Of a stretch of 37,824 bases of DNA, positions 19,294 to 27,205 are shown one piece after another. Source of the DNA: Mycobacterium arosiense ATCC BAA-1401 = DSM 45069 (GTDB lineage: Bacteria > Actinomycetota > Actinomycetes > Mycobacteriales > Mycobacteriaceae); the NCBI RefSeq assembly GCF_002086125.1, contig NZ_MVHG01000047.1:1-37824 (forward strand), in the 5' to 3' direction. The position numbers and the translations under genes are program-made. The notes beneath the pieces were generated by a model. It was not told where the DNA came from and searched no databases. It saw nothing but the letters and a program-made list of their open reading frames with translations. Every line of letters starts with the position of its first letter. Position 1 is the first letter of the stretch.

Positions 19294-20529
19294 TCAGGCC
19301 TGCGGCCCCTCCGACGGTGGCCAGACCGCACCGGGCGACGCCTCGCCGGGGCTTTCGTAATCCCCACGGGACAGCGGCACCCACCGCTCGCTCGGTGCGG
19401 GCTGCTCCGAGGACGGGAAATCGCGCAGACTGCCGGTCGGCTTGGCGTCCCACTTGGCGAACGTCAGCGGCATCTGCAGCCAGGCGTGCAGCAGGTTGTA
19501 GACCGCCTCGAGCGAATCGATGTGGGTGCGCTCCCAGCCATGGCTGCCGTCGAGGCCGAAGCCGACCAGCGCGGCGCGGGTGTTGGCTCCCGCCTCGATA
19601 GCCGCCGCGGCATCGGATCGGTAAAAGCGAAAAACGTCGCGGGCGAACGGGATTCCCTGCTCGTGTGCGAGCCGGCAGAGTTTGCGGGTCAGATGGTAGT
19701 CGAACGGGCCGTGCAGGTCGGCCATCGGGATCGTCACGCCGTCCTCGAGGGAATGCTGGCCCGGTGCGCACACCGCGTTGTCCACCGAGACCAGCTCGGC
19801 GACATCGGCGGGCAGGCCGTGGCTGGCCCCGTGGCCGACCTCCTCGGTGATGGTGACCATGATCGTGGTGCGGTGTGGCAGCACCACGTTGTTCTCGGAG
19901 AAATTCTTGGCCAGCGCGAGCGCGATGGCGACGCCCGCCTTCCCGTCCAGGTGGCGCGAGACGATGAAACCGTCCGCGGTGAGTTCGGGGCTGGTGATCA
20001 ATGCCACGAAATCACCGACTTGCAGGCCGAGGCGAACCAGGTCGTCGCGCGTGGACACCTTGCGGTCGATGCGGACCTCGACGTGATCCCAGTCGGTGGG
20101 TTGCGTGTCGATCTCGTCGCCGAACGCGTGCCCGCTGGCCTTCAGCGGCATGACCGTGCCGGTGATGAACTCGTCGGGGTCGTCGATGAAGATGCGCACC
20201 CGGGCGCCCGCGGCGAACCGCGCCGAAAAGGTGCCGACCGGAACCAGTTGGAGGCGGCCGTTGTCCTTCAGGTCGCGGACCATGCAGCCGATGGTGTCGG
20301 AGTGAACCACCAGGGCGCGGTCGATGGTCGCGGACTCCCCCGGCAGTTCGGCGGTCAGCGCTCCGCGCCGGGTCAGCGTGAACGGCACCCCGAAGTGGTC
20401 GAAGATGTCGCCGATCACCTGCATCACCGCATCCGTGCGTCCCGACGGGCTCGGGGTCTGCAGCAGCGCCAGCAGGGTGTCGATCATCCAGGTGCGGTCG
20501 GCCTCGGCCATGGCCGCGATCTGGCCCAC
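19294..20529 (-). CDS. M42-family metallopeptidase, NAGGN-system type
   Basis: A 411-residue zinc aminopeptidase of the M42 family, closest to the subgroup named after the osmoprotectant N-acetylglutaminylglutamine amide (NAGGN), where it sits next to the synthetase and amidotransferase genes. Metal ligands and catalytic residues are visible: His76 and Asp78 (VVHSDT), Asp195 (RHLDGKAG), Glu229-Glu230 (TEEVGHG), a later Asp in SVDNAVC and the His of THIDS. The protein is of full length, with a Pro/Ser-rich C-terminal tail. GTG 20529 is preceded by GAGGAGA. Neither NAGGN biosynthesis gene lies in this window, so the peptidase is isolated here or acts on another peptide. Orientation same as CitE-like gene upstream. 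Confidence 0.85.
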   Translation of the reverse strand: MGQIAAMAEADRTWMIDTLLALLQTPSPSGRTDAVMQVIGDIFDHFGVPFTLTRRGALTAELPGESATIDRALVVHSDTIGCMVRDLKDNGRLQLVPVGTFSARFAAGARVRIFIDDPDEFITGTVMPLKASGHAFGDEIDTQPTDWDHVEVRIDRKVSTRDDLVRLGLQVGDFVALITSPELTADGFIVSRHLDGKAGVAIALALAKNFSENNVVLPHRTTIMVTITEEVGHGASHGLPADVAELVSVDNAVCAPGQHSLEDGVTIPMADLHGPFDYHLTRKLCRLAHEQGIPFARDVFRFYRSDAAAAIEAGANTRAALVGFGLDGSHGWERTHIDSLEAVYNLLHAWLQMPLTFAKWDAKPTGSLRDFPSSEQPAPSERWVPLSRGDYESPGEASPGAVWPPSEGPQA

Positions 20530-20646
20530 GTTGTCTCCTCTCGAGTCGCCTCGAACGCGTTCAACCTACCGTGCGAGCGGCACCAAACGCCCGTTGCGGG
20601 CTGCCGCCGCACGACGGCTGCGACCGCCCGATATGTCCGACTGCCC

Positions 20647-21528
20647 CTACGAAGCGGATTCCATCTCGGAGATCAGATCCGAGAGGGTCAGGATGCGCTG
20701 GGCGTCACGCACGTGCAGGCTCTCGATCATGCGGCCGTCGACGGTGATGACGCTGGTGCCGGCCGCCTGCGCCTGCTCGTAGGCCGAGACGATCTTGCGG
20801 GCGTCCTCCACCTCTTTGTGCGACGGACCGAACAGCTCGTTGGCGGGGGCGATCTGCGACGGGTGGATCAGGGTCTTGCCGTCGAAGCCCATCTCGCGGC
20901 CTTGCTGCGCCTCGGCCCGGAACGCGCCCTCGTCGGTGATGTCGTTGAACACGCCGTCCAAGATGACCTTCCCGGCCGCCCGCGCTCCCAGCAAGGCCAG
21001 GCCGAGGGCGGGTACGGCGGGCGCGCGCCCGGGGACGTGCAGGCCGTGCAGCTCGTTGACCAGGTCGTTGGTGCCCACCACCAAGCCGGCCAGACGATCG
21101 CTGGCCGAGGCGACCTCCTCGGCCCGCAGAAAGGCCCGGGGCGTTTCGATCATCACCCACAGCTGCAACGAGGCCGGTGCTCCCAATGCGTCCAGCGCGT
21201 CGGCCAGCGCTTGAACCTGTTGACCCGTCTCGACCTTCGGCACCAACACGCCGTCGGCGGTCGATCCGGCCACGGCCGAAAAGTCATCGCCGTGCCAGGG
21301 CGTGTCCAAGCCGTTGATGCGCACCACGACCTCGCGCGGCCGGTAGCTCTCCGACGAGATAGCGTCGCACACCGCCGTCCTGGAATCGGCCTTCGCGCCG
21401 GGGCCCACGGCATCCTCGAGGTCGAAGATCAGCACATCTGCCGGCAGCGTCTTACCCTTCTCCAGCGCGCGTGGTTTATTGCCGGGCAGGTACAGGGCGG
21501 ATCGGCGCGGGCGCAGGGTCGGTGCCAT
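20647..21528 (-). CDS. CitE-like HpcH/HpaI lyase
   Basis: A 293-residue TIM-barrel protein of the HpcH/HpaI-CitE superfamily. Conserved pieces are LYLPGNKPRALEKG, the metal and CoA site DLEDAVGPGAK (36-46), Arg70 (VVVRINGLDTPW), Lys98/Glu100 (VPKVET), Glu128 (IETPRAF) and GTNDL, and the C-terminal GKTLIHPSQIAPAN. It lacks the alpha and gamma citrate lyase subunit genes nearby, so it is not part of a citrate lyase. Free-standing mycobacterial homologues act on acyl-CoA substrates, for example malyl-CoA-type or hydroxyacyl-CoA lyases or thioesterases. Start ATG 21528, 117 bases upstream of the M42 gene on the same strand; the two may share a transcript. Exact substrate unknown. Confidence 0.85.
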   Translation of the reverse strand: MAPTLRPRRSALYLPGNKPRALEKGKTLPADVLIFDLEDAVGPGAKADSRTAVCDAISSESYRPREVVVRINGLDTPWHGDDFSAVAGSTADGVLVPKVETGQQVQALADALDALGAPASLQLWVMIETPRAFLRAEEVASASDRLAGLVVGTNDLVNELHGLHVPGRAPAVPALGLALLGARAAGKVILDGVFNDITDEGAFRAEAQQGREMGFDGKTLIHPSQIAPANELFGPSHKEVEDARKIVSAYEQAQAAGTSVITVDGRMIESLHVRDAQRILTLSDLISEMESAS

Positions 21529-21710
21529 GAAAGCGATTCACTTCCTGTGGTCGAGGAGCGCGACGGGAGTCACGAGCCGCGCCGGCGGGTGCGGGGTGCG
21601 CGCGGCCTAGGCAGAAAGTACCCTTCGGTACCGGTGATGCAGTCGCCGGTGGTGGGCGGCCCGGCAAGCGAATGGCCGACGCGGCGAGTGGATCCCGGAA
21701 GGGGAAGCGA

Positions 21711-22634
21711 ATGTCATCACTGGGCTCGGCGCGCAGCGAGGGCGACAGCTGGGACTTGGCATCCAGCGTCGGGGCGACCGCGACAATGGTGGCGGCGTCT
21801 CGAGCGCTGGCGTCCCGCGAGCCGGACCCATTGCTGGACGACCGATTCGCCGAGCCGTTGGTGCGCGCGGTCGGTCACCCGTTCTTCACCCGCATGCTGG
21901 ACAACGAAATTCCGCTCGAGACCGACGACATGCCGATGACGCTGCAACAGCGACGCGAGCAGATGACGGTGCGAACCAGGTTTTTCGATGACTTCTTCGG
22001 CGCCGCCACCGCCGCCGGAATACGGCAGGCCGTCATCTTGGCCGCCGGGCTCGATGCGCGCGCCTATCGGTTGGCGTGGCCCCCGGGCACCGTGGTATAC
22101 GAGGTCGACCAGCCTGAGGTCATCGCCTTCAAGACGGACACGCTGGCCCGGATCGGTGCCGAACCGAAAGCCGAGCGCCGGACCGTCGCAATCGATCTTC
22201 GCGAAGATTGGCCAACGGTACTGCGCGACAGTGGCTTTGACGCCGACTCACCCACCGCCTGGATCGCCGAGGGCCTGCTGCCCTACCTACCGCCCGACGC
22301 CCAGGACCGGCTGCTGGACAACGTCACCGCGCTCAGCGCGTCGGGCAGCCGGCTGGCCACGGAGAACATCACCGACATGAGGGTGTTCACCGACGAACGC
22401 GCTCGGGCGATGCGCAACACCTGGCGTCAGCACGGACTCGACATCGACGTCGCCGAACTCGTCTGGCTCGGCGAGCGTCGCCCGGCCGCCGAGCACCTGG
22501 CCGACACCGGTTGGAACGTCACCCGCCACCCCACCGAACAGGTCTATGCCCGATACGGATTCGTGTTGCCCGACAACGAAATCCTCAAGGAATTCCGTCG
22601 AGCGATCAGTTACCTCAGTGCCGAATTAAGCTGA
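21711..22634 (+). CDS. PPM-type (TIGR00027) SAM-dependent methyltransferase
   Basis: A 307-residue member of the leucine-carboxymethyltransferase-like family that is expanded in mycobacteria (TIGR00027). The signature SARSEGDSWDLASSVGATAT at the N terminus and VILAAGLDARAYRL (108-121), which is motif I of the family, identify it, as do YEVDQPEVIAFK, WIAEGLLPYLPPD and FRNL-like C-terminal strands. These proteins are small-molecule methyltransferases, mostly of unknown substrate. I chose ATG 21711 over 21672 because GGAAGGGGAAG lies directly before it and because family members start at this residue. Stands alone, convergent with the glucose-6-phosphate dehydrogenase gene. Confidence 0.9.
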   Translation: MSSLGSARSEGDSWDLASSVGATATMVAASRALASREPDPLLDDRFAEPLVRAVGHPFFTRMLDNEIPLETDDMPMTLQQRREQMTVRTRFFDDFFGAATAAGIRQAVILAAGLDARAYRLAWPPGTVVYEVDQPEVIAFKTDTLARIGAEPKAERRTVAIDLREDWPTVLRDSGFDADSPTAWIAEGLLPYLPPDAQDRLLDNVTALSASGSRLATENITDMRVFTDERARAMRNTWRQHGLDIDVAELVWLGERRPAAEHLADTGWNVTRHPTEQVYARYGFVLPDNEILKEFRRAISYLSAELS

Positions 22635-22667
22635 GCGCCAGCGTTGTCGACGGGGGGGCCGCTGCCG

Positions 22668-24167
22668 TTAGGCCTTGGCCTCGCGCCACCCCCGCTCAAA
22701 CGGCAGCCGCCAGGCGTGGGGCGCGATCAGCTGGTGAATGGCGTTGGGCCCCCATGTGCCGGGCTGATACAGCTTGGCGGGGGGTGGATCGGTGAGCAGA
22801 TCTTCCGAACGCTCCCACAACGACTCGATGCCCTCCGCGGTGTTGAACAGCGTGTGGTCGCCCCGCATCGCATCGAGGATCAGCCGTTCGTATGCCTCGA
22901 GCACGTCGACTACGGTGTCGATCTCCTGCGAGGAAAACTGCATGGACAGCTTGTCCAGCTTCATGCCCGGGCCGGGCCGCTTGCCGTAGAACGACAACGA
23001 AACCTTCGAGTTGTCGGCAAGATCAAATGTGAGGTGATCGGGGCCCTGCGTGCCCACCCCGGACCCGGGCGGAAACATGGTCCGCGGCGCCTCTCTGAAC
23101 GCGATCGAGATGACGCGGATGCCCTCGGCCATCTTCTTGCCGGTGCGCAGGTAGATGGGCACCCCGGCCCATCGCCAGTTGTCGATGCCGACCTTGAGGG
23201 CGATGAAGGTCTCGGTGTCGGAATCCTTTGCCACCCCGTCCTCGTCGCGATATCCGTTGTACTGCCCCCGAACCACATTGGACGGCTTGACCGGCAGCAT
23301 CGACCGAAAGACCTTATTCTTTTCTTCGCTGATTGCAAACGGTTCGAGCGCGGTCGGCGGCTCCATCACCACGAACGCCATCACCTGGAACAGATGGGTC
23401 ACCACCATGTCCTTGTAGGCCCCGGTCTCTTCGTAGAAGTTCGCCCGCTGATCCAGGCCCAGGGCCTCGGGAATGTCGATTTGAATATGGCTGATGAAGT
23501 TGCGGTTCCAGATCGGCTCGAAGAGGCCGTTGGCGAAGCGGAACGCCAGGATGTTCTGCGCGGCTTCCTTGCCCAGGAAGTGGTCGATGCGGAAAATTTG
23601 GGATTCCTCGAAGGTTTCGTGCACGAAGTCATTCAGCGCCACCGCGCTGGCCAGATCGGTGCCGAACGGTTTCTCCATCACCACCCGCGAACGTTCGACC
23701 AGCTTGGCGTCGCGCAGCATGGTGATCACGGCGCGCGCCGCCTTGGGTGGAACCGACAGATAGTGCAGGCGGCGAACGTTGGGCCCCAGGTTCTCCTCGG
23801 CCCGGGCCACCGCCTCGGCCAGCGCCTCGGGCCCGGCCCCCTGCGGGACGTAGCTGACGATCCTGGCGAAATTGGCCCACTGTTCGTCCGTCAGCTTGTG
23901 CGTGCCGAAGGAATCGATCGCCTCCTTGGCGAGCTCGCGAAATTCCTCCTGACTCAGGTCCTCTAACGACGTGGCGACGATTTCGATATCGGGCGCCAAT
24001 TCCGATTGATCCAGGTAGGCCAGACCGGGGATCAGCTTTCGTTTCGCCAGATCGCCCGTCGCACCGAAAAGGACGATGACGTGCGGGTCGAGCGGGTCGA
24101 TGTGGTGGCGACGCGGGCGGGCGTCGGCAGCTGGGTAAGCGATGGTCTGAGGTTTCTCGGTAGCCAC
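22668..24167 (-). CDS. zwf: Glucose-6-phosphate 1-dehydrogenase
   Basis: A 499-residue enzyme that oxidises glucose-6-phosphate to 6-phosphogluconolactone with NADP+, the first step of the oxidative pentose phosphate pathway. The cofactor loop is VIVLFGATGDLAKRKL (30-46), EKPFG lies at 165-169, and the active-site signature is RIDHFLGKE (193-201) with the catalytic His196. Later conserved pieces include PIWNRNFISHIQI and YGKRPGPGMK. The full length and all motifs are normal. GTG 24167 gives a short N-terminal extension (VATEKPQTIA) like that of mycobacterial enzymes; the longer upstream frame is not conserved in character. Gene order here (alone, divergent from a small acidic gene) differs from operons with transaldolase and opcA, so this may be the second copy of a pair, as seen in mycobacteria. 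Confidence 0.94.
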   Translation of the reverse strand: MATEKPQTIAYPAADARPRRHHIDPLDPHVIVLFGATGDLAKRKLIPGLAYLDQSELAPDIEIVATSLEDLSQEEFRELAKEAIDSFGTHKLTDEQWANFARIVSYVPQGAGPEALAEAVARAEENLGPNVRRLHYLSVPPKAARAVITMLRDAKLVERSRVVMEKPFGTDLASAVALNDFVHETFEESQIFRIDHFLGKEAAQNILAFRFANGLFEPIWNRNFISHIQIDIPEALGLDQRANFYEETGAYKDMVVTHLFQVMAFVVMEPPTALEPFAISEEKNKVFRSMLPVKPSNVVRGQYNGYRDEDGVAKDSDTETFIALKVGIDNWRWAGVPIYLRTGKKMAEGIRVISIAFREAPRTMFPPGSGVGTQGPDHLTFDLADNSKVSLSFYGKRPGPGMKLDKLSMQFSSQEIDTVVDVLEAYERLILDAMRGDHTLFNTAEGIESLWERSEDLLTDPPPAKLYQPGTWGPNAIHQLIAPHAWRLPFERGWREAKA

Positions 24168-24227
24168 TCTTGCGATACTTCCACCGCCGCGACCCTGTGT
24201 CTCGTCGGTCTCGCGGCTGCCGATTCT

Positions 24228-24252
24228 GGTTAACGAACGCTCGATCGGGTAT
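24228..24252 (+). promoter_or_regulatory. SigF-like stress promoter
   Basis: GGTTA (24228-24232) and GGGTAT (24247-24252) are 14 bases apart. The mycobacterial SigF consensus is about GGTTT, 15 bases, GGGTAT, so this is a close match. It would start transcription near 24260 and yield a leader of about 50 bases before the small gene at 24313. Confidence 0.45.
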
Positions 24253-24312
24253 GAAATAGCGGCGGGTTCCCGGCGCCGGGGCCCGTCCCCACCCACGCTA
24301 TTGGAAAGCGAT

Positions 24313-24483
24313 ATGACCAAACCCGACAAAGACCCGCTGAGCCGCGCGCAGGAGCTGGAAAACATCGTCGATCAGCTCGAAGAGAAGGTTACCGAGGAAA
24401 GCGAAGCCGAAGGCGTTCCCGGCAACCGCAGCGACCGGGAACAAGCGGCTGTCCGGGGTGCCACCAGCGAGCCGCCGGACTGA
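24313..24483 (+). CDS. Small acidic conserved-type protein
   Basis: A 56-residue hydrophilic protein starting at ATG 24313 (GGAAAG upstream). The sequence is rich in Glu, Asp, Gln and Ser: RAQELENIVDQLEEKVTEES followed by EAEGVPGNRSDREQAA. The first half should form one amphipathic helix and the second half is probably disordered. I do not recognise a named domain, but small acidic proteins of this kind are common in mycobacteria and often stress-induced, which fits the SigF-like promoter 60 bases upstream. Convergent with the unknown gene at 24515. Confidence 0.65.
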   Translation: MTKPDKDPLSRAQELENIVDQLEEKVTEESEAEGVPGNRSDREQAAVRGATSEPPD

Positions 24484-24514
24484 TCGGCCGCCGGCCCGGC
24501 TCAGGCCAGTACCC

Positions 24515-25492
24515 TTATTCGCTCGGGAGATCGACGGCGTGCGCCATCAGGGTCGTCAGCTGCGCGGGCGTGGGCCATTCGTTGGCCCGGTAGCGGACCG
24601 GATTGATTCCTGCGACGGGCAGGATGCCCACCACGTCGACGACGGTCGCGAACGGCACGGTGAACTTGTCGGACACGTTCGACGGATCGCCGACCAGAAA
24701 AGTCACGTAATCGGTTTGCGGTAATTCCCAGGGGATGCCCTGGCCCCATGCCGCGGTGGTGCGCCGGCCCCAGGCCGTCTCGATCATCTGTGCGTCGCCG
24801 ACGTACTGCGGGAACAATTCGCGCTCATAGTGCTCCCGCAAGAATTCGGTTTGTTGGCGGTATTCCGTTGTGGCCAGCAGGGTTCGGGCCCGCAGCGCCA
24901 GCTCGCGCAGTGGGTGCGGGCCGGCCTGGTCGAACGGCGCGATGATGGTGCTTTCGATCGTGTAACCCTGCGGCGAGATGGGTTGCTCGGCATCGAGGTA
25001 CAACTGCTCGGCGACCTCGAAGAGGTCCGCGGCGTTGTCGGGCGCGTCGGTGCCCAGCAGTAATACGCCGTCGCCCGGAAAAAACACCAGCGGGCGGGGG
25101 CCGGCGGCCACCGCCAGCGAACCCAACCAGCCGGTGGCCAGGATCATCGAATCGATATAGGTGCCGCCGTCGGCGTCCTTCAGCATTAACTTCTCGCCCG
25201 GCGCGAAGGTCTGCTGGCGCGCCGACAGGTTCTGCCTGGCCACCGCGAAGGCCTGATCGCCGGTGATGCCCCAGGCACCCGTTTCCGCCGGTGTCACCAT
25301 GGTCCGCACGGTAGGCAGGTCGACCACAACCATCTCATTGATGAAGGGAAACACCGGGCGCACCCACGGCTGGGCACCGGCGTTGACCAACTGATTGACG
25401 TAGCTCTGCGGGCGCAGCACCGGCCTGAGCAAGGGTTGAGCCTCGGCCCAATCCTCTGGCGCCGTCGGCGGTTGCTGGGTTGCCATGTCCAC
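24515..25492 (-). CDS. Conserved-type protein of unknown function
   Basis: A 325-residue soluble protein that I do not recognise. It has no signal peptide or membrane segment. The sequence contains an early FPFINEMVVVDLPTVRTMVT, a central FFPGDGVLLLGTDAPDN with a possible acidic loop, LFPQYVGDAQMIETAWGRR, and a C-terminal DYVTFLVGDPSNVSD and NPVRYRANEW. The even mix of alpha and beta elements and several conserved-looking Trp and Gly residues suggest a globular domain of about 280 residues. I chose GTG 25492 because AGGAAG lies eight bases upstream; ATG 25486 is two codons downstream. It follows the flavin monooxygenase gene by 83 bases on the same strand. Confidence 0.6.
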   Translation of the reverse strand: MDMATQQPPTAPEDWAEAQPLLRPVLRPQSYVNQLVNAGAQPWVRPVFPFINEMVVVDLPTVRTMVTPAETGAWGITGDQAFAVARQNLSARQQTFAPGEKLMLKDADGGTYIDSMILATGWLGSLAVAAGPRPLVFFPGDGVLLLGTDAPDNAADLFEVAEQLYLDAEQPISPQGYTIESTIIAPFDQAGPHPLRELALRARTLLATTEYRQQTEFLREHYERELFPQYVGDAQMIETAWGRRTTAAWGQGIPWELPQTDYVTFLVGDPSNVSDKFTVPFATVVDVVGILPVAGINPVRYRANEWPTPAQLTTLMAHAVDLPSE

Positions 25493-25575
25493 GGTGAGTG
25501 CTTCCTGCTCTTGAACAGCGAACACGCACGTTACACCCTGCGCGGGCCCGCACAAGTCACCCTTTTGCGCTGGCC

Positions 25576-27090
25576 TCACGTCGCACCGGGCGGCCCGACC
25601 CAGCTGTCGAGGGCCCGGTGTAGCGCCGCGTCGGCCCGCGCGCCGACCCAGGCAACGTGTCCGTCCGGCCGGATCAGCACCGCGGGCGGTGCGCTCACCG
25701 CCCCAAGCACCGGGAGTTCCCATGGGCCAACATGTTTCGCGTCGACCAGGCGCACCCGGTCCGCCCAGGACGCGACGTCGATGCGGCCGGCCTCCCCGAA
25801 ATTGAGCAGCACCGGGCGGGCGTCTCGCAGGAGGTCGAACACGCGGGGCGAACCGTCGGCGGTGAGCAGATCCAGGTCGGGCATGCGCCGCCCCAGGAGC
25901 GGGTGCCCCTCCCCCAGGTCGTACCGGATGTCCAGGCCCGACATCATCGCCGCGAAGCGGGCGCGGGGTTCGTCCATGTCGAGAAGCTCGGTCACGGTGT
26001 CGCGCAGCGACTTGGTGCGTTCGTCGGGGCGAAGGAGCGCCATCTGGGCCAACGCGTTGCGCAGCACACGCCGGGCGACCGGATGCCGTTCGGCGTGATA
26101 CGTGTCCAGCAGGCTGTCGGGCGATGTCTTGTTGACCACCTGGCCCAGCTTCCAGCCCAGGTTCACCGCGTCCTGCACGCCGGTGTTCAGCCCCTGCCCG
26201 CCCACCGGGTGATGGATATGTGCGGCGTCGCCGGCGAGCAGAACCCGGCCGCGCCGATAGGTCGCGGCCTGTCGCGCCGCGTCGGTGAACCGGGAAATCC
26301 AAGTGGCATTGTGGATTCCGTAGTCGGTCCCGTATACGGCGATGAGTGCTTCACTCAACTCGCGCAGCGTGGGTTCGCCGGGCGGTCCGAGGCGCCGCTC
26401 GGTGACCATGATCCGAACCGGTCCCCCCTCCTCGGCAACCGATAGGGCATGGACACCGAGCGCGTCGTGGCGGATGCCCCACTGCGGCAATTGCCCGACC
26501 CCCAAATCCATTTCGGCCTCGGCGAGCAAATAGCTCGTTGTCGCCTCCCAGCCCGGGAAATCGATGCCGGCCGCTTTGCGGACGACACTGCGTCCGCCGT
26601 CGCACCCCACGACATACTGCGCCCGCAGCACCCGGCCATCGGACAGTCCGACGTCGACGCCATCGTCGTCCTGCGCGACGGTCGCCACCTCTTCCCCGCG
26701 ATAGGTCGGCACACCCAGCTCGTCGACCCAGTCCGCCAAGATGAGTTCGATCTCGTTCTGCCACAGCGCGAGTCCGTAGGGATGCCGGGTGGGAAAGTCA
26801 CTGATGTCCAGCCGGATCTGGGAGAAGCCGGCGACCTGCGCCACTTGGCCCCGGGAGAGAAAGCGATCGGCGATGCCACGCTGATCGAGAACCTCGATGG
26901 TGCGGGCGTGCAGGCCGCCGGCCCGCGTCTCGACCAGGTCCTGGTTGGTGCGCCGCTCCACGATGGCGGCGTCGATCCCCGCCAAGCCCAGTTCGCCCGC
27001 CAGCATCAGCCCCGTCGGGCCGCCCCCGGCAATGAGCACCGCGTCCTCGATGTCGCCGCGCAAGTACTCCGCTGACGCCGAAACACCCAC
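25576..27090 (-). CDS. Class A FAD-dependent aromatic monooxygenase
   Basis: A 504-residue flavoprotein hydroxylase of the UbiH/PHBH class, which use NAD(P)H and O2 to hydroxylate aromatic or polyketide substrates. FAD motifs: the N-terminal AVLIAGGGPTGLMLAGEL (GxGxxG at 22-27), the DG motif VVGCDGGRSVVRK, and LLAGDAAHIHHPVGGQGLNT, the GD motif that binds FAD and pyrophosphate. After about residue 400 a C-terminal thioredoxin-like domain follows, as in the PgaE/MhpA/Rox group. Members of that group include rifamycin monooxygenases, so drug inactivation is possible but unproved. Start GTG 27090 (or 27084) follows GGGGTGG. Same strand as the unknown gene downstream, possibly one transcript. Confidence 0.9.
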   Translation of the reverse strand: MGVSASAEYLRGDIEDAVLIAGGGPTGLMLAGELGLAGIDAAIVERRTNQDLVETRAGGLHARTIEVLDQRGIADRFLSRGQVAQVAGFSQIRLDISDFPTRHPYGLALWQNEIELILADWVDELGVPTYRGEEVATVAQDDDGVDVGLSDGRVLRAQYVVGCDGGRSVVRKAAGIDFPGWEATTSYLLAEAEMDLGVGQLPQWGIRHDALGVHALSVAEEGGPVRIMVTERRLGPPGEPTLRELSEALIAVYGTDYGIHNATWISRFTDAARQAATYRRGRVLLAGDAAHIHHPVGGQGLNTGVQDAVNLGWKLGQVVNKTSPDSLLDTYHAERHPVARRVLRNALAQMALLRPDERTKSLRDTVTELLDMDEPRARFAAMMSGLDIRYDLGEGHPLLGRRMPDLDLLTADGSPRVFDLLRDARPVLLNFGEAGRIDVASWADRVRLVDAKHVGPWELPVLGAVSAPPAVLIRPDGHVAWVGARADAALHRALDSWVGPPGAT

Positions 27091-27148
27091 CTCGCCACCC
27101 CGATTCGTTTGAATTCTGGTTGAGCACAGCGATTTTGCATCAGCACCC

Positions 27149-27167
27149 GGGTCTTGCGGCAAGCCCC
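27149..27167 (-). terminator. Hairpin downstream of hrpA
   Basis: GGG-T-CTTG (27149-27156) can pair with CAAG-C-CCC (27160-27167) with one mismatch and a three-base loop. It lies about 40 bases after the hrpA stop on the minus strand. No T tract is present, so this is a weak call. Confidence 0.3.
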
Positions 27168-27205
27168 CGTGTGCGCTATAGGTTGAAAGTGGCGGGGAAC
27201 ATCAA

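Noticed and set aside
19093..21939. A very long open frame of 948 codons on the + strand
   Set aside because: It lies antisense to the M42 peptidase and CitE-like genes, both with clear motifs. Long antisense frames arise from GC3 bias in high-GC genomes, and its residues show no family pattern.
24515..26302. A minus-strand frame extending the unknown gene to 595 residues
   Set aside because: The extra N-terminal part overlaps the flavin monooxygenase gene on the same strand in a different frame and is Arg/Gly/Pro-rich. AGGAAG and GTG 25492 give a better start.
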